Shown piece by piece: positions 11,001-24,152 of a DNA stretch of 64,000 nt. Position 1 is the stretch's first letter. Each line of letters opens with the position of its first letter. The notes beneath the pieces are model-generated. The model did no database searches, was not told the DNA's origin, and saw nothing but the letters and a program-made list of their open reading frames with translations. Both the position numbers and the translations under genes were made by a program. This DNA is from Cyclaneusma minus (Eukaryota; Ascomycota; Leotiomycetes; Marthamycetales; Marthamycetaceae), in NCBI GenBank assembly GCA_037179335.1, contig JAKZHN010000007.1, positions 558,001 through 622,000 on the forward strand, in the 5' to 3' direction.

Positions 11001-13676
11001 CACCAGGGCAAGAAACCGTAAGAGGTGGAGGAAAGTAGTTGTCCAAGTTCATTCCGCCGAAAGGTTGCATAGTGCTGTCATCCGTAATCAGGGAATTAGT
11101 ATCACTGTGGTCCTGTTTCCAGAACTTCGAGATGTCGTAGACCTTGCCGTGGATGCTGACCCAGAAATCATCATCACCAGTATGCTCAGCCACCTCAGAT
11201 GCATCCCATGCCTTGTCGAATTTCGGACACAGCAGTCTTCCAAACTCAATGATGAAGAACACAATAAATGCGTTGAGAAGGAAGATGAGCATGATCAGCA
11301 CCAGCTTCTCTCGCCAAGCCAGACGGACATCGGGTCTCTTCATTCGACCAACATACCGAAGCATGAACGACGGAATCCAAAACGTCATGCCCCAGACGAA
11401 CGCAACCCAGGCTCTTCGAGTGAACGGAACTTCCTCGGTCTCGATCGACTTTGGCTCCGCGATCTCAGGGTCCATGTTATTGGTGAACTCTCCAAACTCA
11501 TTGTCGTAGTACATCTCGCCTCGAGTATCGTCTCCTTTGCGACCAAGACCATAGTCACCACCGGACACAGTTCGAGCAGCAGTCGGAGCCATCGATCGAA
11601 CTTCCAACATACTCCTCGCTCCATTCCCCTGGCCTGGATTAGGTGTCTGTGAAAGGAGGTTGTCTCTACTAGCCCCAGCATTGGGACCGAAGTATCCGCT
11701 AGCGTTGGGAGGGACATCGGAGTATCCGCTCTCGAAGCCTTGCTGGCCACCGCCACCCATGAAGTTCATCTCGTTGGCAGGCTTCAGATCAAGCATACTC
11801 TCAGCCTCCCACCACGGACTCTCACGCATCCACACGCGCTCAGTGCCAACCACGACCTCGCCATTGCTCCATCCGCGTTCCAGGATCCAGCTTTCGATTC
11901 CATCTCGCCCATCTTTGCATCCCAAAGGAGCATAGCGCTGGCAAAACTCATCATGATCAAAGTCAGCCGTGAAGTCCAGATTCTTGTTCCGTCGATTCGA
12001 CCATTCCGGAAGACGCCACGCCCTCAACTGTCTCGAGACAGTCCCCGCCGACCAAGAAGAAGTAACAGACGGCAGAGCAGCAAGACTCGCCGGCCTCTCA
12101 TCCGTCGGATGAAGACAAAGATGGTACCACACCCGACTACTGCCCAGAACAGCCGGAAGATCAATACGTCCAGCTCGGCCCAGATTGACGCCCTCCCCGG
12201 CCACTGGAAACAGCAGCTTGTTCAAGAACCCGCCATCCTCAGCCTCGTGGCCCACCTTCTCCAGAACAGCTTCACGGCGTTCTCGTTCATGCTCCCTATC
12301 TCTCCCAATAGGCCCCGTCATAATCCCCAGATCAGGTCCACACTCCACGACAGCGTTTTCCATTTCTCTCAGCACTGACGAGCCAGCTGGGAAAACATCG
12401 ACGCCATCTTCCTTCATCTCTGCGTTGATTCCCCGTGTATCATCGAAAACGCCACGCATGGCTACAGCTTTGCCCAGCGTTGGATCGGGTATCTCGAGGA
12501 TCGTGATGGCGACAGAATCAGCATGGTCATCGGAAATAGGCGTTGAGGCTCCAGCAATAAGGCCGCTTTTGATAGTTTCCATCTCAATCGCGATAGACTC
12601 ATTGGCCTTCATAATCACCCAGTCTACCAAAGCTTCGTAGAGACCACCAATAAGCGTCTGCCGCTCGTCAGTTGTGCAGCGCTGGATGAGCACCTCAGGT
12701 TCCAAGCCCAGCAGACCTCCAACATCCTCGCATATTTCTTCAAGAGCATCAGCATCTATAGCAAAGCTCAACGTATCTCCCAATTTCAACAATCCAGCCA
12801 GCACAGATATCAAATTCCTATGAGCAGCTCCCTTGATACCGATTTCCTTCAACGAAGCCCGCCAATCCTCAGCTGCTGCTGCATCGTCCGCAGTTGGCAG
12901 ATATGGCGGCGGATCGTAGGTTTTCGATTTATCCAGGAGAGCGTAGTTTGAGGCATTTTTCAGGCCTAGGAATTCGCGCTCGGCGGGTGTGGAGGCGGAT
13001 GTTAAGAGGTAGTAGAAGACGTCGAAAGCTCGGTAGCCGGCTTCTGGGGGGACGTTTAGGAGACCTTTGGTTGTGTCGAGGCCGCCTTGTGAGAGGGCTA
13101 GGGAGGCGGCTGTTAGGTCGCCGGCGAGGTTGAGGGTTAGGCTGGCGCCGAGAGCGGATTGGAGGGGGGTGGAGGGGTTGTGGGGCGAGACGCCGTGGAT
13201 GAAGGGTCGGAGAGCGTTTAGCGCTGTGTAGAGGGAGTCGGGGATGGTAAGGGGGAGGTTTGAGAGAAACGGCGCTAGGACGGAGGGTGTTGAATGGTGT
13301 AATGAGCTGTCTAGTTGTCAGTATGCGAGTATCCTTCGTCTGATCTCAGTTGTTCTACAAGAACTTACCCTAACACAATGCATCCATCCTCGGCTCTCCG
13401 CCTCGCATGTTCCCAAGCTCTCGCTGCCAGCTCAGGATCAACAGTTCCTCCCGTCCGTCCATTCTGATCCGTCTGAATAGCAGTCAACCACGTATTCACC
13501 ACAACACTCGTGCTGGCATCTAGTCGGTAGGGCTGGGAGGAAGTGTAGATGTTGTGAATGGAATTCAGGAGAGTCGTAGTCGAGACTTGGGTAGCCTGCT
13601 GGGAGGCAGAATTGTTCGGTCTCGCTCCAGGAAAGCCAGTAGATTGCATCGAGTAGACGGAGTTTCGTTGAGCCAT
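8060..13676 (-). CDS. csmB: Class VII chitin synthase with degenerate myosin motor-like domain
   Basis: Membrane-bound chitin synthase that polymerises UDP-GlcNAc into cell-wall chitin. Exons are 13676-13369, 13306-9662 and 9506-8060; introns are 62 bp (phase 2) and 155 bp (phase 2), both GT-AG. The product is 1799 aa. The N-terminal 600 residues resemble a myosin head but lack the P-loop, as expected for this class. Then come two membrane spans (about 735-755 and 770-792), a cytochrome b5-like domain (about 820-890), and the chitin synthase domain with VCDGM (about 1116), IDADT (about 1248) and QRRRW (1400-1404), followed by clustered spans and SWGNTR. A C-terminal DEK_C-like helix bundle ends the protein. 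The second intron splits the Cys codon of TCLPGCF. It is divergent to the class V gene 1.7 kb away, the arrangement known for csmA/csmB in Aspergillus. About 450 bp of C/A-rich 3' flank (7603-8059) contains no gene. Confidence 0.95.
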
Positions 13677-15383
13677 CTCGAATCACCCGTCTCCTGGGTC
13701 GGAGGGTTTATGGAGGTGTTGCCAAGGCTCACAAGGCCTCGATTGGGCCGTTGTCCGTACTCGTCCTCAGGATGTCACGTCGGGATCAGGAGAAACTGGT
13801 TGGAAGACTTTTTTCTATGCCGTTCTATTTCTGCGTCTATGAGGAGGAGAGTGGACTGGCAGAGATGATGCCTCGTCTTTCGGAATATCGTGGTGGCCAA
13901 GCAACGAACGAGATGCAGCGCCGCGGAGAGAGAGCTCCTGTTCCAGAAGAGCGTCGAAGGAAATCCACCAAGCGAGTGAAGTGGAGTCGGCAGAGAAAGG
14001 CACAATCGGTGGTTCAAACGAGAGTCGACAGAGAATCAGTTCAACGCCACTTCTGGCAGTTGTTGTCAACAGCACAAGCTCGTCGATAACTTTTCCTCTC
14101 ACCTCCATCGTCGCTGCCGTCTCCCGCTACGGCACCTCGGACATGCCACTTGTGTCAGTCGAGTTAAGCTTCCATGCGCCCCCTGGAGCTTCTGCCAGAC
14201 TTCGATCGACCCACACACTGGCAAATGCATGAACACGAGAAAAGTACGAGGCGTTGCCGCTTTGTGCCTTGGTGCGCGCTGAGAGTCCATTAAGTTGGTA
14301 AAGTGCGCAAGGCGATTGGCTGCACAGACTGCAACTGATGTTCCAGATCCGAGGATCATATTGAAGCGGCGTGCCAAAATCCACATTTGGGCTCGTGTTT
14401 ATTTTTAAGTTGAAGATGCGCGACTGCCGTAAGAGGCTTATGCCCCCGCCTCCACGCGATAAACACGCTTTATTGAGAGCAAGAACAACGACTTATCACG
14501 ACTGACAGAATCTTGTTTTTCCAAGGAGAAAACCACGCGCTGATTTTCGTGTTGATCCTGTTGATCTGCTGTTTGTTTACATCGCAAATCAGCAAATCCT
14601 TTTTTCTCCGAGCTGCAGGGACCATGGGTGCACCGCCTCGGCCTCGGCCACCTGCCACCAGTCAGCGGAAAGGGCGATCATGTGTTCGAGAACTCAGGGG
14701 AAGCTGCGATTGCCGAGAGATGCAAGAATCAAATTTCAATTTCAAAATTAAAAACTCGCAAACTGCATGCGAGGGCGACACGAGGATACCGTATTTGAGT
14801 CTGGCCTGCACCCCTCCAATATCAGCAACAAAATGGCGCCATGACAGAAACATTTCGGTTTTTGCTGCTGAGTTGTCGCCATAGCATGAAAATCTGGAGG
14901 CTTCCATAAAATCGATGCTAGCTCATGCGCCTACTCACCATCGAACAGGGGTCGTCGTCGGGAATACCGGTGCCGCTCTACGCATCACGGCCACCGTAGT
15001 CGCGATACTGTCGACTCCAGGAAAGTGCGAACTCGTGTTGGAAGGAATCTTTCTCCCCACTGCCAATCTGCCCCAAACCGCACTCTCGTTGATGACATCT
15101 CGGCTGCTTCGTTGCGTGCACATGAGCGACCTTTTTCGATTCTGCTGCGCTTCTTGTCCGCTACATTCGCTTTAATTCCCTGCTTCAAAGCTTGACGGAA
15201 GGCCGACCGAGCATCCCCCTCGAATTTGTGGTCTGCCGTTTCCTGGACCATTCTCCCCCGTGGCGACGTTCCGCTCCGAATGCCATATCGCGAAATAGGC
15301 CGTTTCCATCCATTGCGCATAAACCACTGGGATCCTGAAGTCCGCACTCTGAGATACTGGGCTTGTGCCCCCCAATAGTCAAC
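13677..15383. promoter_or_regulatory. Shared divergent promoter region of the two chitin synthases
   Basis: The 1707 bp between the two start codons hold no convincing gene. A 112-codon plus-strand frame (13751-14089) has no motif and lies where a promoter is expected. Within it are an A/T-rich stretch (about 14480-14600) and short pyrimidine tracts, but I cannot place a TATA box or factor site with confidence. The divergent layout suggests co-regulation of the pair; that is inference from conserved synteny in other Pezizomycotina. Confidence 0.6.
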
Positions 15384-18300
15384 ATGGCGGCTACCGGAGG
15401 AGCTCACACTCAACCCTCTCTGCCTGCTCTGCCAGCACATCTCCAATCCGACACCCAGCTCACTGCACACCTGGCCAGTCGATTCCACGTCAACCTGCCC
15501 ACCGCACAGCTATCATCTCATGCCCTGATATCCCTGAACACGTACACATCCTCGTCAAAGGGTCCAGATGGAGGCAAAGATGGAAGTGCTATGGGCGGAG
15601 CCGAAGACCTGGCGGAGAGGGCTTTTACCAGATTAGGAGCCCGATCTGAAAACCAGGCTGTCGTATTCCTGTGAGAATCCCTTTTTAAAGTGCCTGAACA
15701 ATGTAAAAAATAAATCCTAATTAATTGGCGAATAGCGGAGAATCCGGCTCTGGCAAAACCACAGTTCGATCCCATCTGCTATCCGCCCTCCTCGCAAAAT
15801 CCGGAACCCCCTTATCGACGAAACTCTCACTGGCCGCCTACGTCTTCGACACTCTCACAACCACCAAGACCGCCACCACTCCCACAGCATCTAAGGCCGG
15901 ACTGTTCTACGAGCTGCAATATGACACCGCATCGAGCGTGAACCCCACACTGATCGGAGGAAAGCTGTTAGACCATCGGCTGGAAAGGAGCAGAGTAGCA
16001 ACCGTCCCAACCGGCGAGCGGAATTTTCATGTCCTGTACTATCTCCTTGCCGGCACCAGCGCGGCCGAAAAGTCCCACTTAGGTCTCGACACGCCCTCAA
16101 CTGCATCCCAGGTCGCCCATCGAACAAGTATCCACGGAGGCCAGAAAAGATGGCGGTATTTGGGACATCCGACACAGATGAAAGTTGGCATCAACGATAC
16201 CGAAGGATTCCAGCTGTTCAAAACTGCCTTGCGGAAGCTTGAATTCCCTCGCGGCGAGATTGCCGAGATCTGCCAGATCTTGGCTAGTATTTTGCATATC
16301 GGTCAGTTGGAGTTTGAGACTATGTCCGATACGACGGCCACCGGTGATGATAGTGGGGGCTTTTCGCATGAGGGTGGACAGGAATTTACGGGGGTTAAGA
16401 ACAAGGAGGTGCTGCAGATTATTGCAGCTTTCCTGGGTGTGAGTGCGCAGGAATTGCAGACGACGCTGGGCTACAAGACGAAGATTTTGTCGAGAGAAAG
16501 GGTCACGCTGATGCTGGATCCGGCGGGTGCAAGAGCTAATGCTGACGAGTTGGCGAGGACGCTGTATTCGCTGCTTGTGGCGTATGTGGTTGAGCAGATC
16601 AATCAGAGGGTTTGTGCGGCGGAAGAGACGGTGGCGAATACTATCTCGATTGTCGATTTTCCGGGATTCATTCAGCAGTCTTCGACAGGGTCGACGCTGG
16701 ATCAGCTGCTGAGCAATGCTGCTACGGAGGCGCTATACAACTTTACGCTGCAGAGCTTCTTTGATCGCAAGGCGGAGTTCTTGGAGCAGGAAGAGGTTAA
16801 TGTGGCTCCGACGAGTTACTTTGACAACTCTGATGCCGTCAGGGGCCTGCTGAAGCATGGGAATGGATTGCTTAGCATCATCGATGACCAGACGAGACGG
16901 GCTCGCACTGATCTGCAGTTGTTGGAGAGTCTGCGGAGACGATTCGAAGGCAAGAACCCAGCGATTTCTATCGGAAGTGCTACAGCCAAGTTACCTGGTA
17001 GCAACTTTGCGACACATAACCCCAATGCGGCCTTTACTGTCAAGCATTTCGCTGGAGAAGTCGAATACCCCGTGGCAGGTCTTGTCGAAGAAAATGGCGA
17101 AGTCATCTCTGGAGACTTGATGAACTTGATCAGCGGTACCAAGAGCAATTTCATCAGCCAACTCTTTGGCCAGGATGCCTTGACTACCGTCGTCCACCCC
17201 CAGGAGAAGAAGACCATCATGCAAGCCCAAGTCAGCTCCAAACCACTCCGAAAGCCAAGTGTCTTGAGGAAGAAGGGCGAGAGACCGACCAGATTCGGCG
17301 GAAAACAGGAGTCTACTTTCGACGCCGATGATGACACCAAGAGCGACGATGGTAACGCAAAACGCTCTGCCTCGACGAAGCGCGGTGGTCGGGGCCAGAA
17401 CCTCGAACAAGGAGCTGCTGCACAGTTCCTCTCTTCCCTGGACAACGTTACCAAATCTCTCACAGGAGTCAACACAAACTCATACTTCGTATTCTGTCTG
17501 AAGCCGAACGACCGCCGGATTGCCAACCAATTTGACAGCAAGTGTGTCCGAACCCAGATTCAAACCTTCGGAATTGCCGAAATCAGCCAGCGTCTCCGCA
17601 ACGCCGATTTCAGTATCTTCCTTCCTTTCGGCGAGTTTCTGGGTCTTTCGGACACTGCGCAGATCTTAGTTGGCAGTGAGCGTGAAAAGGTGGAGACCGT
17701 GTTGGATGAGAAGCGGTGGCCTGCCAATGAAGCGAAGGTTGGAAGCACTGGTATCTTCCTTAGTGAGAGATGCTGGGCGGAGATTGCGAAACTTCAAGAG
17801 CGAGGTTTTGTGCCAGGACGTTACCCTGCTCCGTCGAATGATGGTGGGGATGGTGGCATGTTGACCCCTAATATGAAAAGTGGGTTCGGCATGTCCAAAG
17901 ATAACCTGCTGGGCGCTGGACTCACGCCATCTCCTTATGGCGATGACAAGAAAGGCTACTTCGGTCTCGATCAGGACTCGCGCTCTGATGCTGGCGGTTC
18001 TGCTCTTGCCCAAGGCGACATGTTCCGAAATCTAGACACCAGAGCACAGATGGCTGAGAAGGGCAATGAGAAACGCTTGACCGAAGTCGAAGAAGTGGTT
18101 GTCAGCGGTAGCAGAAAGAGATGGATGTTCTTCGTCTGGCTATTCACTTTCTGGATTCCCGACTGGTCCATTCGAATCTTCGGCCGCATGCCTCGACAAG
18201 ATGTCCGCACGGCGTGGCGCGAGAAGATGGCTATCAACTTGATGATTTGGTTCAGTTGTTTGCTGGTTGTCTTTATCATCATCGTCTTCCCGAAACTGAT

Positions 18301-21219
18301 TTGTCCGACTCAGCACGTTTACTCTGCTTCTGAGATGTCGTCTTATGATGGTTCTGATGGCTCTGATGGGTCGTATGTGGCTATTCGTGGTGTTGTTTTC
18401 GATCTGGCGGCTTTCATGCCTTCTCATTATCCGAATATCATCCCCGAGAAGCAGCTCAAGAACTATGCTGGCCTCGACGCTACGGATCTGTTCCCGGTTC
18501 AGGTTTCTGCTCTGTGTCAAGGTGTGGATGGCAGCATTGACCCTACTGTTCTGCTTGACTACACACCCACCAACACTTCTGGTTCAGCGTCTGAGATCAG
18601 CAGCTCTGACACGAACGCTGCATACCACGACTTCCGCTACTACACGGGTGACTACCGTCCCGATTGGTTTTTCGAGCAGATGGTCTTCATGCAGGCCAAC
18701 TACAAGAAGGGTAAAATTGGCTACACAGCCTCGTACGTCAAGACTCTTGCCGACAAGCAGGAGTCTGTCGCCATCCTGGATGGAAAGATCTATGATTTCA
18801 CCACATACATTCAAGGTGGACGTCGTACTCAAGCACCCAAGGGACAGTCTGTTCCAGCCGATGTCAACACCGATTTCATGGACCAACTGGTCGTTGACCT
18901 TTTCCAACAACGCGCTGGCCAGGACGTGACGAAATACTGGAATGCGCTGAACATCAGTGTGGATTTGCGCAATCGCATGCAAGTCTGTCTCGACAATCTC
19001 TTCTACATAGGCGATGTCGACACTCGTGATTCCGTCAAGTGTCAGTTCTCCGAATACTTCATTCTCGCCGTCACCTGTCTCCTGGGAAGTGTAATCGTCT
19101 TCAAGTTCTTAGCAGCCCTGCAATTTGGCAAGAAGAACGTCCCCGAGAACCTCGACAAATTCATCATTTGTCAAGTGCCCGCCTACACCGAAGACGAAGA
19201 ATCCCTCCGTCGAGCCATCGATTCAGCCGCCCGCATGCGCTACGACGACAAGCGCAAACTGCTGATTGTAGTCTGTGATGGCATGATTATCGGCCAAGGC
19301 AACGACCGCCCCACTCCCCGCATTGTCTTGGACATTCTGGGTGTATCCGAAACCGTCGACCCAGAACCCTTGTCTTTCGAGTCCCTCGGCGAAGGCATGA
19401 AGCAACACAACATGGGCAAGATCTACTCTGGTCTGTACGAAGTGCAAGGCCACATTGTGCCGTTCCTCGTCATTGTCAAAGTAGGCAAACCGTCCGAAGT
19501 TTCTCGTCCTGGTAATCGCGGAAAGCGTGACAGTCAAATGATTCTGATGCGCTTTTTGAATCGGGTGCATTACAATGCCCCCATGTCGCCTATGGAGCTG
19601 GAGATGTATCACCAGATCAGAAATGTCATTGGTGTGAATCCTACCTTCTACGAATTCATGCTACAGATCGACGCCGATACTGTCGTAGCTGCCGATTCCG
19701 CAACCCGCTTCGTCTCCGCTTTCCTCGACGACACGCGCCTCATCGGCGTGTGCGGCGAAACTGCCCTCAGCAACGCCAAGTCGTCTTTCGTAACCATGAT
19801 GCAAGTCTACGAATACTACATCTCACACAACCTCGTCAAAGCCTTCGAGTCTCTCTTTGGTTCCGTAACTTGTCTGCCTGGTTGTTTCTCCATGTACCGC
19901 GTCCGCGCCGCCGATTCCGGAAAACCGCTCTTCGTATCCCGCGAGATCATCGAAGCTTATGCCAACATAAGAGTCGATACGTTGCATATGAAGAACTTGC
20001 TGCACTTGGGAGAAGATCGATATTTGACGACGCTGTTGATTAAACATCATGCTAAGTATAAGACGAAGTATATTCTGAATGCGCATGCGTGGACTGTGGC
20101 GCCTGATAGCTGGAAGGTTTTCTTGTCACAGAGAAGACGATGGATTAACAGTACTGTCCACAACCTTGTTGAGCTTATGCCGATCGCCGAGCTTTGCGGT
20201 TTCTGCTGTTTTTCGATGAGATTTGTGGTGATGATCGATCTCCTCTCCACCCTTGTACAACCCGCAACCGTGGCCTACATCGTCTACCTCATCGTGCTCG
20301 TCTGCGTCGACACCTCCTACGTGCCCACCACGGCCTTCATCCTCCTCGCCGCCATCTACGGCCTGCAAGCCATCATCTTCATCCTGCGCCGCAAATGGGA
20401 AATGATAGGCTGGATGGTAGTCTACATCCTCGCCATCCCCGTCTTCGCTTTCGCTCTTCCCTTGTACAGTTTCTGGTTCATGGATGATTTCTCGTGGGGT
20501 AATACGCGAGTTGTTACTGGGGAGAAGGGAAAGAAGGTGGTGGTTACGGATGAGGGGAGGTTTGACCCGGAGAGTATTCCGAAGAAGAGGTGGGAGGAGT
20601 ATCAGGTCGAGTTGTGGGAAAACGCTACGAGTCATGGGGCGCAGGGGATGGATGATACTAGAAGCGAAGTGAGTGGGTATTCGTATGCTACTAAGAGTTT
20701 TCATCCGGGGATGGCGGCGGGGATGCATAATCCTATGTCGGCACAGCAGAGTATGTACGGCGATTACGCGCACTCGCAATATGGCGGTGCGCAGGGTCCG
20801 TATGGATACGGTGCCGATAACAAAAGTCGCATGAGCGTCGCAGCGAGCGAGTTTGGCTTTGGTCAGCAACAGCGCCAATCTTCTATGGGCATGATGGGAG
20901 GCAACCAAGGAGTCGAGATGCAAGACTTGCAAGGCATAGGCATGGCGGGGCATGGGATGGCGGGGCATGGGCCCTCTGATGATGCACTGTTGGCGGAAAT
21001 TCGTGAGATTCTGCGGACGGCGGATCTGATGACTGTTACGAAGAAGAGCGTGAAGCAGGAGCTGGAGCGCAGGTTTGGCGTCGCGCTGGATGGGAGGAGG
21101 GCTTATATTAACTCTGGTATGTTGTCCTTGTTGATGGAGTAAGGGAATTTTGAGGGGATGTGTGCTGACTTTTGGGTGTGTGTTTAGCTACCGAGGCGCT
21201 GTTGAGTGGGCAGTTGTAG
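15384..21219 (+). CDS. csmA: Class V chitin synthase with myosin motor domain
   Basis: Motor-linked chitin synthase acting at hyphal tips and septa. Exon 1 is 15384-15670 (ATG in a gtcaacATGG context), exon 2 is 15736-21116, exon 3 is 21188-21219. Introns are 65 bp (phase 2) and 71 bp (phase 1). Reading through the last intron gives a false stop at 21142; splicing gives the family-typical ending ATEALLSGQL. The product is 1899 aa. The P-loop GESGSGKT (97-104) begins exactly at the first splice junction; a switch II-like DFPGF is at 403-407. Two spans (about 890-947), a cytochrome b5-like domain (about 975-1040), then the catalytic domain follow: VCDGM (about 1274), IDADT (about 1408), QRRRW (1561-1565), a multi-span cluster and SWGNTR. 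A Gly/Met/Gln-rich linker leads to a DEK_C domain (about 1846-1899). The P-loop is intact, unlike in the divergent neighbour. Confidence 0.96.
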
Positions 21220-22274
21220 ACGGATGCTGGGAACCTTTGGAAAGGAATCGAAGAGGGGATGTCGTGGAGATGGAAGGTGGGGAAAGATGGATGAGAGGGC
21301 AGGAGATGAGAATGAGATTTTGTGCTTTTTCGGAACTTTTTGGCATTGCACGCGTGGCAGAGTTCGGAGCATCTTGGCATGGATGGCTTGTTTTTTTGGA
21401 ATCTGCATGTTTCGTGGATCGTTATTTGTGCTTTTGTAGGTAACTTTGTCATTCAAAGAATATGGCGTTCGTCCTGTAATTGGCGAGGGTTGAGGGTCAT
21501 TGCTTCTCGGACTGATCGAAAGTATTCCGTGTATTTACAAGTGCTTGTGCGTAGAGACTGGGGTGTGCAATTTGATATTGCGCGAATCAGGTGGTGTTGT
21601 TGTGAATTTTTCGAAGTAACCAGGAGAAATTCGAATGAATCGGGAGAAATTCGAATGAAGATGAAAATCAGGAGAATAAATTGAATTTCGAAGTAACGGG
21701 GATATTGACGGGTCACGGGGGAGTGGGACAGGAGAGTGACAGACTAGGTGGATGGCTGCTGGCGCGCGGGAGAGACGCGGGAGAGACGCGGGATGGTGGG
21801 CGTGCGTGTTTGAGTGGGTTTGTGGTGGATGTGGAATGAAGTGAATGAAGTGAATGAAGTGAATGAAGTGAATGAAGTGAATGAAGTGAATGAAGGGGTG
21901 TTGGCTTGTTATTTGGAAAGATGTGTGGATGGGTGGGATGCGCGGGTTGTGGGATGGCTGGATGGGTGTGAGGGAGGGAATCTGTGGGTTTCTGGGGTGT
22001 GGAGCGTGAAGGGGCGTGTGTGGGATGGCTGGAGGCGTGAAGGGGTGAGGGTGCGGTTGCGGGTGCGGGTGTAGGTGGCTATGGCTGCTGTCGCGAGGGG
22101 ACTCGAGGGAGAGCTGACTTGGCAGGAGTGTAGGCAGGGTGTGTGGGTTGTCTCGGGGTATGGAACATGTGAAAGCGTGCGAACTGTGAAGATGCGGGCC
22201 ACAGGGGCAAATGGCTGCCGCCGGAGCTCGAGGCAGACCTTGAAAGTAAGGATATAGATCACAAAGTCGCATTT
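21220..22274. other. 3' flank of the class V gene with a 9-bp tandem repeat
   Basis: No gene is supported. At 21841-21894 the unit gtgaatgaa occurs six times in a row. The long minus-strand frame across this stretch (His/Pro/Ile-rich) follows from the repeat and biased composition and has no motif. The region 21780-22220 is G-rich on the plus strand. Confidence 0.5.
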
Positions 22275-22400
22275 ACTTTCAACTAAATCAACTATTTACC
22301 CTGGACAGGTCAGATGGTCTAAGGGTAGGGCTCTGTGTAAACTGCGACTTTTGTTCGGCCTTCGATTGACCTGGGTTCAACTCCCGGGTTAAGCAGCCTA
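22275..22400 (+). repeat. tRNA-derived repeat, copy 1
   Basis: A Pol III box A (tggtctaaggg, 22315-22325) and box B (gttcaactc, 22375-22383) both fit their consensus, and the T-arm folds properly (stem with the ggttcaactcc loop). No acceptor stem closes, so this is not a normal tRNA. About 40 bp upstream of box A and the whole tRNA-like body are shared with copy 2 at 23151-23280. Both copies share gtgtaaactgcgacttt and gttcggccttcga. A T-run and G-run follow (22410-22460), as in SINE tails or Pol III terminators. Confidence 0.6.
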
Positions 22401-23150
22401 AAACCCCGTTTTTTTTTTTGCTTCAGATTTTTTTTGGGGGGGGGGGTTCGTGTTTTTTTTTTTCTGGGATATGTTGTTGAGGTAGTAGTAAGGTTCGAGA
22501 GGGTTTAAGAGCAGCTGCTCTGAGGACGAGCTTTCTTTGGTACAAGCTAACAATTGCTTTCGAGCTTGGCTCCCCATTTTTGAACCAGACTCATCCTATT
22601 TGTTAGTTTTACATTGGACGGAGGAAGCCCATTTCTCGAATCCTGCAGGAAGAGAGCAATGTCATGCATGGGGTTGGGAATCTCCATGAAATCAGCTCCA
22701 TCACGAGTCGCTTCAGGGGTAACATGATCACGTGACTTGGGCCTAGGTCCTGTCTTTACTGCGGGAAGGTAGCAATGACCACAATCACCGAGATGAGATG
22801 AGATTGAGTGATGCTTGTGTGTGCTACGTCAGGGGTTTGGAAACCTCATGTGTGCACTGAAGTCCCCACGCGATGTTTGACGCGCTGGGCTCGGTGACGA
22901 TGCTTCGACGGTGGTCACGGCGGCTGATATGAGCCAAAGTGGTGTGAGTACCATGGCAAACATCTGCACCAACGAGTAGAACCACTCCAAGCATTGCGTC
23001 CAAAGAAGCGGGGATCGGGATCGATGTCCTTGTCTCTGAGAAGTACTGCTGTCGTGGCGTGCGAGAAAGGGGGAAGCGAACGAATGTCATGAGCTAATGA
23101 TTCCTGAAGAGCTAGTCCCAGCCAAGCATATGAAGCCCAAAGGTCGGATG

Positions 23151-23280
23151 ACTTTCAATTAATCAACTGTTACTCTTGACCGGTCACATAGTCAAATGGT
23201 ATGGTCTCGCGCAGTGTAAACTGCGACTTTGCATGTTCGGCCTTCGACCCACCTAAGTTCAATTCCTAGTGGGGCAGCGT
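23151..23280 (+). repeat. tRNA-derived repeat, copy 2
   Basis: Same family as 22275-22400, same strand, about 880 bp away. Box A is tagtcaaatgg (23189-23199) and box B gttcaattc (23257-23265). Between them cgcagtgtaaactgcg forms a hairpin resembling an anticodon arm with a GTA triplet in the loop. T-rich sequence follows at once (23281-23320). The acceptor ends do not pair. The stretch between the two copies (22461-23150) and the 600 bp after copy 2 hold no supportable gene. Confidence 0.6.
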
Positions 23281-23900
23281 TTCTTTTTTGCCTTTCTTTT
23301 TTCTTTTTTTTTTTTTTCCGCTTGGCCCCTTATGTGTCAAGTTTTCGAGACGATCTGTTGGACTGTGTTCCCGCCGTGGCGTGGCCATGCGGATGACCAC
23401 GACGTGTTGCCGTGACGATGCTACTCGCTATCATCTGGCCCGCATCTATGATCTACGAATCTGGGGAACTTCATTTTTGTTTATGTCCTTGGCGCACTCA
23501 CCGTATCCAAGATTTGGGGAAGGGACTCAAGGGAGGAAGAAACCTTTTTGAGCGAATTGTAGGCCACAATCATGCAAAAGGGGGAATCCAGCTAGCCACG
23601 AATGAAAGTTCCAATGTCACTGTCAGTGCTATTTGTCCTAGCTGAAATTAAAGAGCTAGTTGTCTGCTACCTGGTATGTAGAATACAGGGCACACAGCCA
23701 CTTAAGTGACAGCAAAAGAGGAAGCAGGGGATGATGAAAAGTCTTCGGGTAAGAAACGTATAAAACGGACACCGAGGGACGGCTTACGCTTCTGAACACA
23801 ATGAGAATCAGGGGTCTGGTGTGCCTCAGGCCACTAGACAACCGCGTAGGTGAGGGATATGAGAATAGCCCCCGGCCCCCCAGTTGATTTGAGATTCCCA

Positions 23901-24152
23901 ATCATCGAGGATATTCGCGATTACCAGGAATATTTACAATTACCAGAAATATTCACAATTCCCACAAATATTCCCGGTTATTGAACATATTTGCAAATAC
24001 AGAGAACATTTCCAATTACTGAGAATATTCCCAGTTACTAAGAATACTCCCAATTACTAAGAATATTCACGGTAACTGGAAGTATTCCGAATTTCCGGGA
24101 ATATCCCCAATTACTAGGAGTATGCCTGATTACTAGAAATTTCCACAATTAG
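23901..24152 (+). repeat. Array A of a 19-bp-period minisatellite
   Basis: About 13 diverged units can be cut every 19 bases, for example attaccagaaatattcaca, attactgagaatattccca and attactaagaatattcacg. Most start with att or gtt and carry gaatatt in the middle. The consensus is close to attactnngaatattccca. The array ends shortly before the helicase-like gene's 3' end (24423). Related arrays lie at 27110-28200 (opposite orientation) and 50863-51046. Confidence 0.85.

Noticed and set aside
13751..14089. 112-aa ORF in the chitin synthase spacer
   Set aside because: No motif, non-consensus start context, and it lies in the shared promoter region.
21117..21142. Alternative C-terminus of the class V chitin synthase ending at 21142
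   Set aside because: A GTATGT donor at 21117 and a TTTAG acceptor at 21187 give the family-typical ending; the longer reading is intron sequence.
21535..22272. 245-aa minus-strand His/Pro-rich ORF
   Set aside because: It is produced by the 9-bp repeat and G-rich composition of the plus strand; no ATG context, motif or intron supports it.
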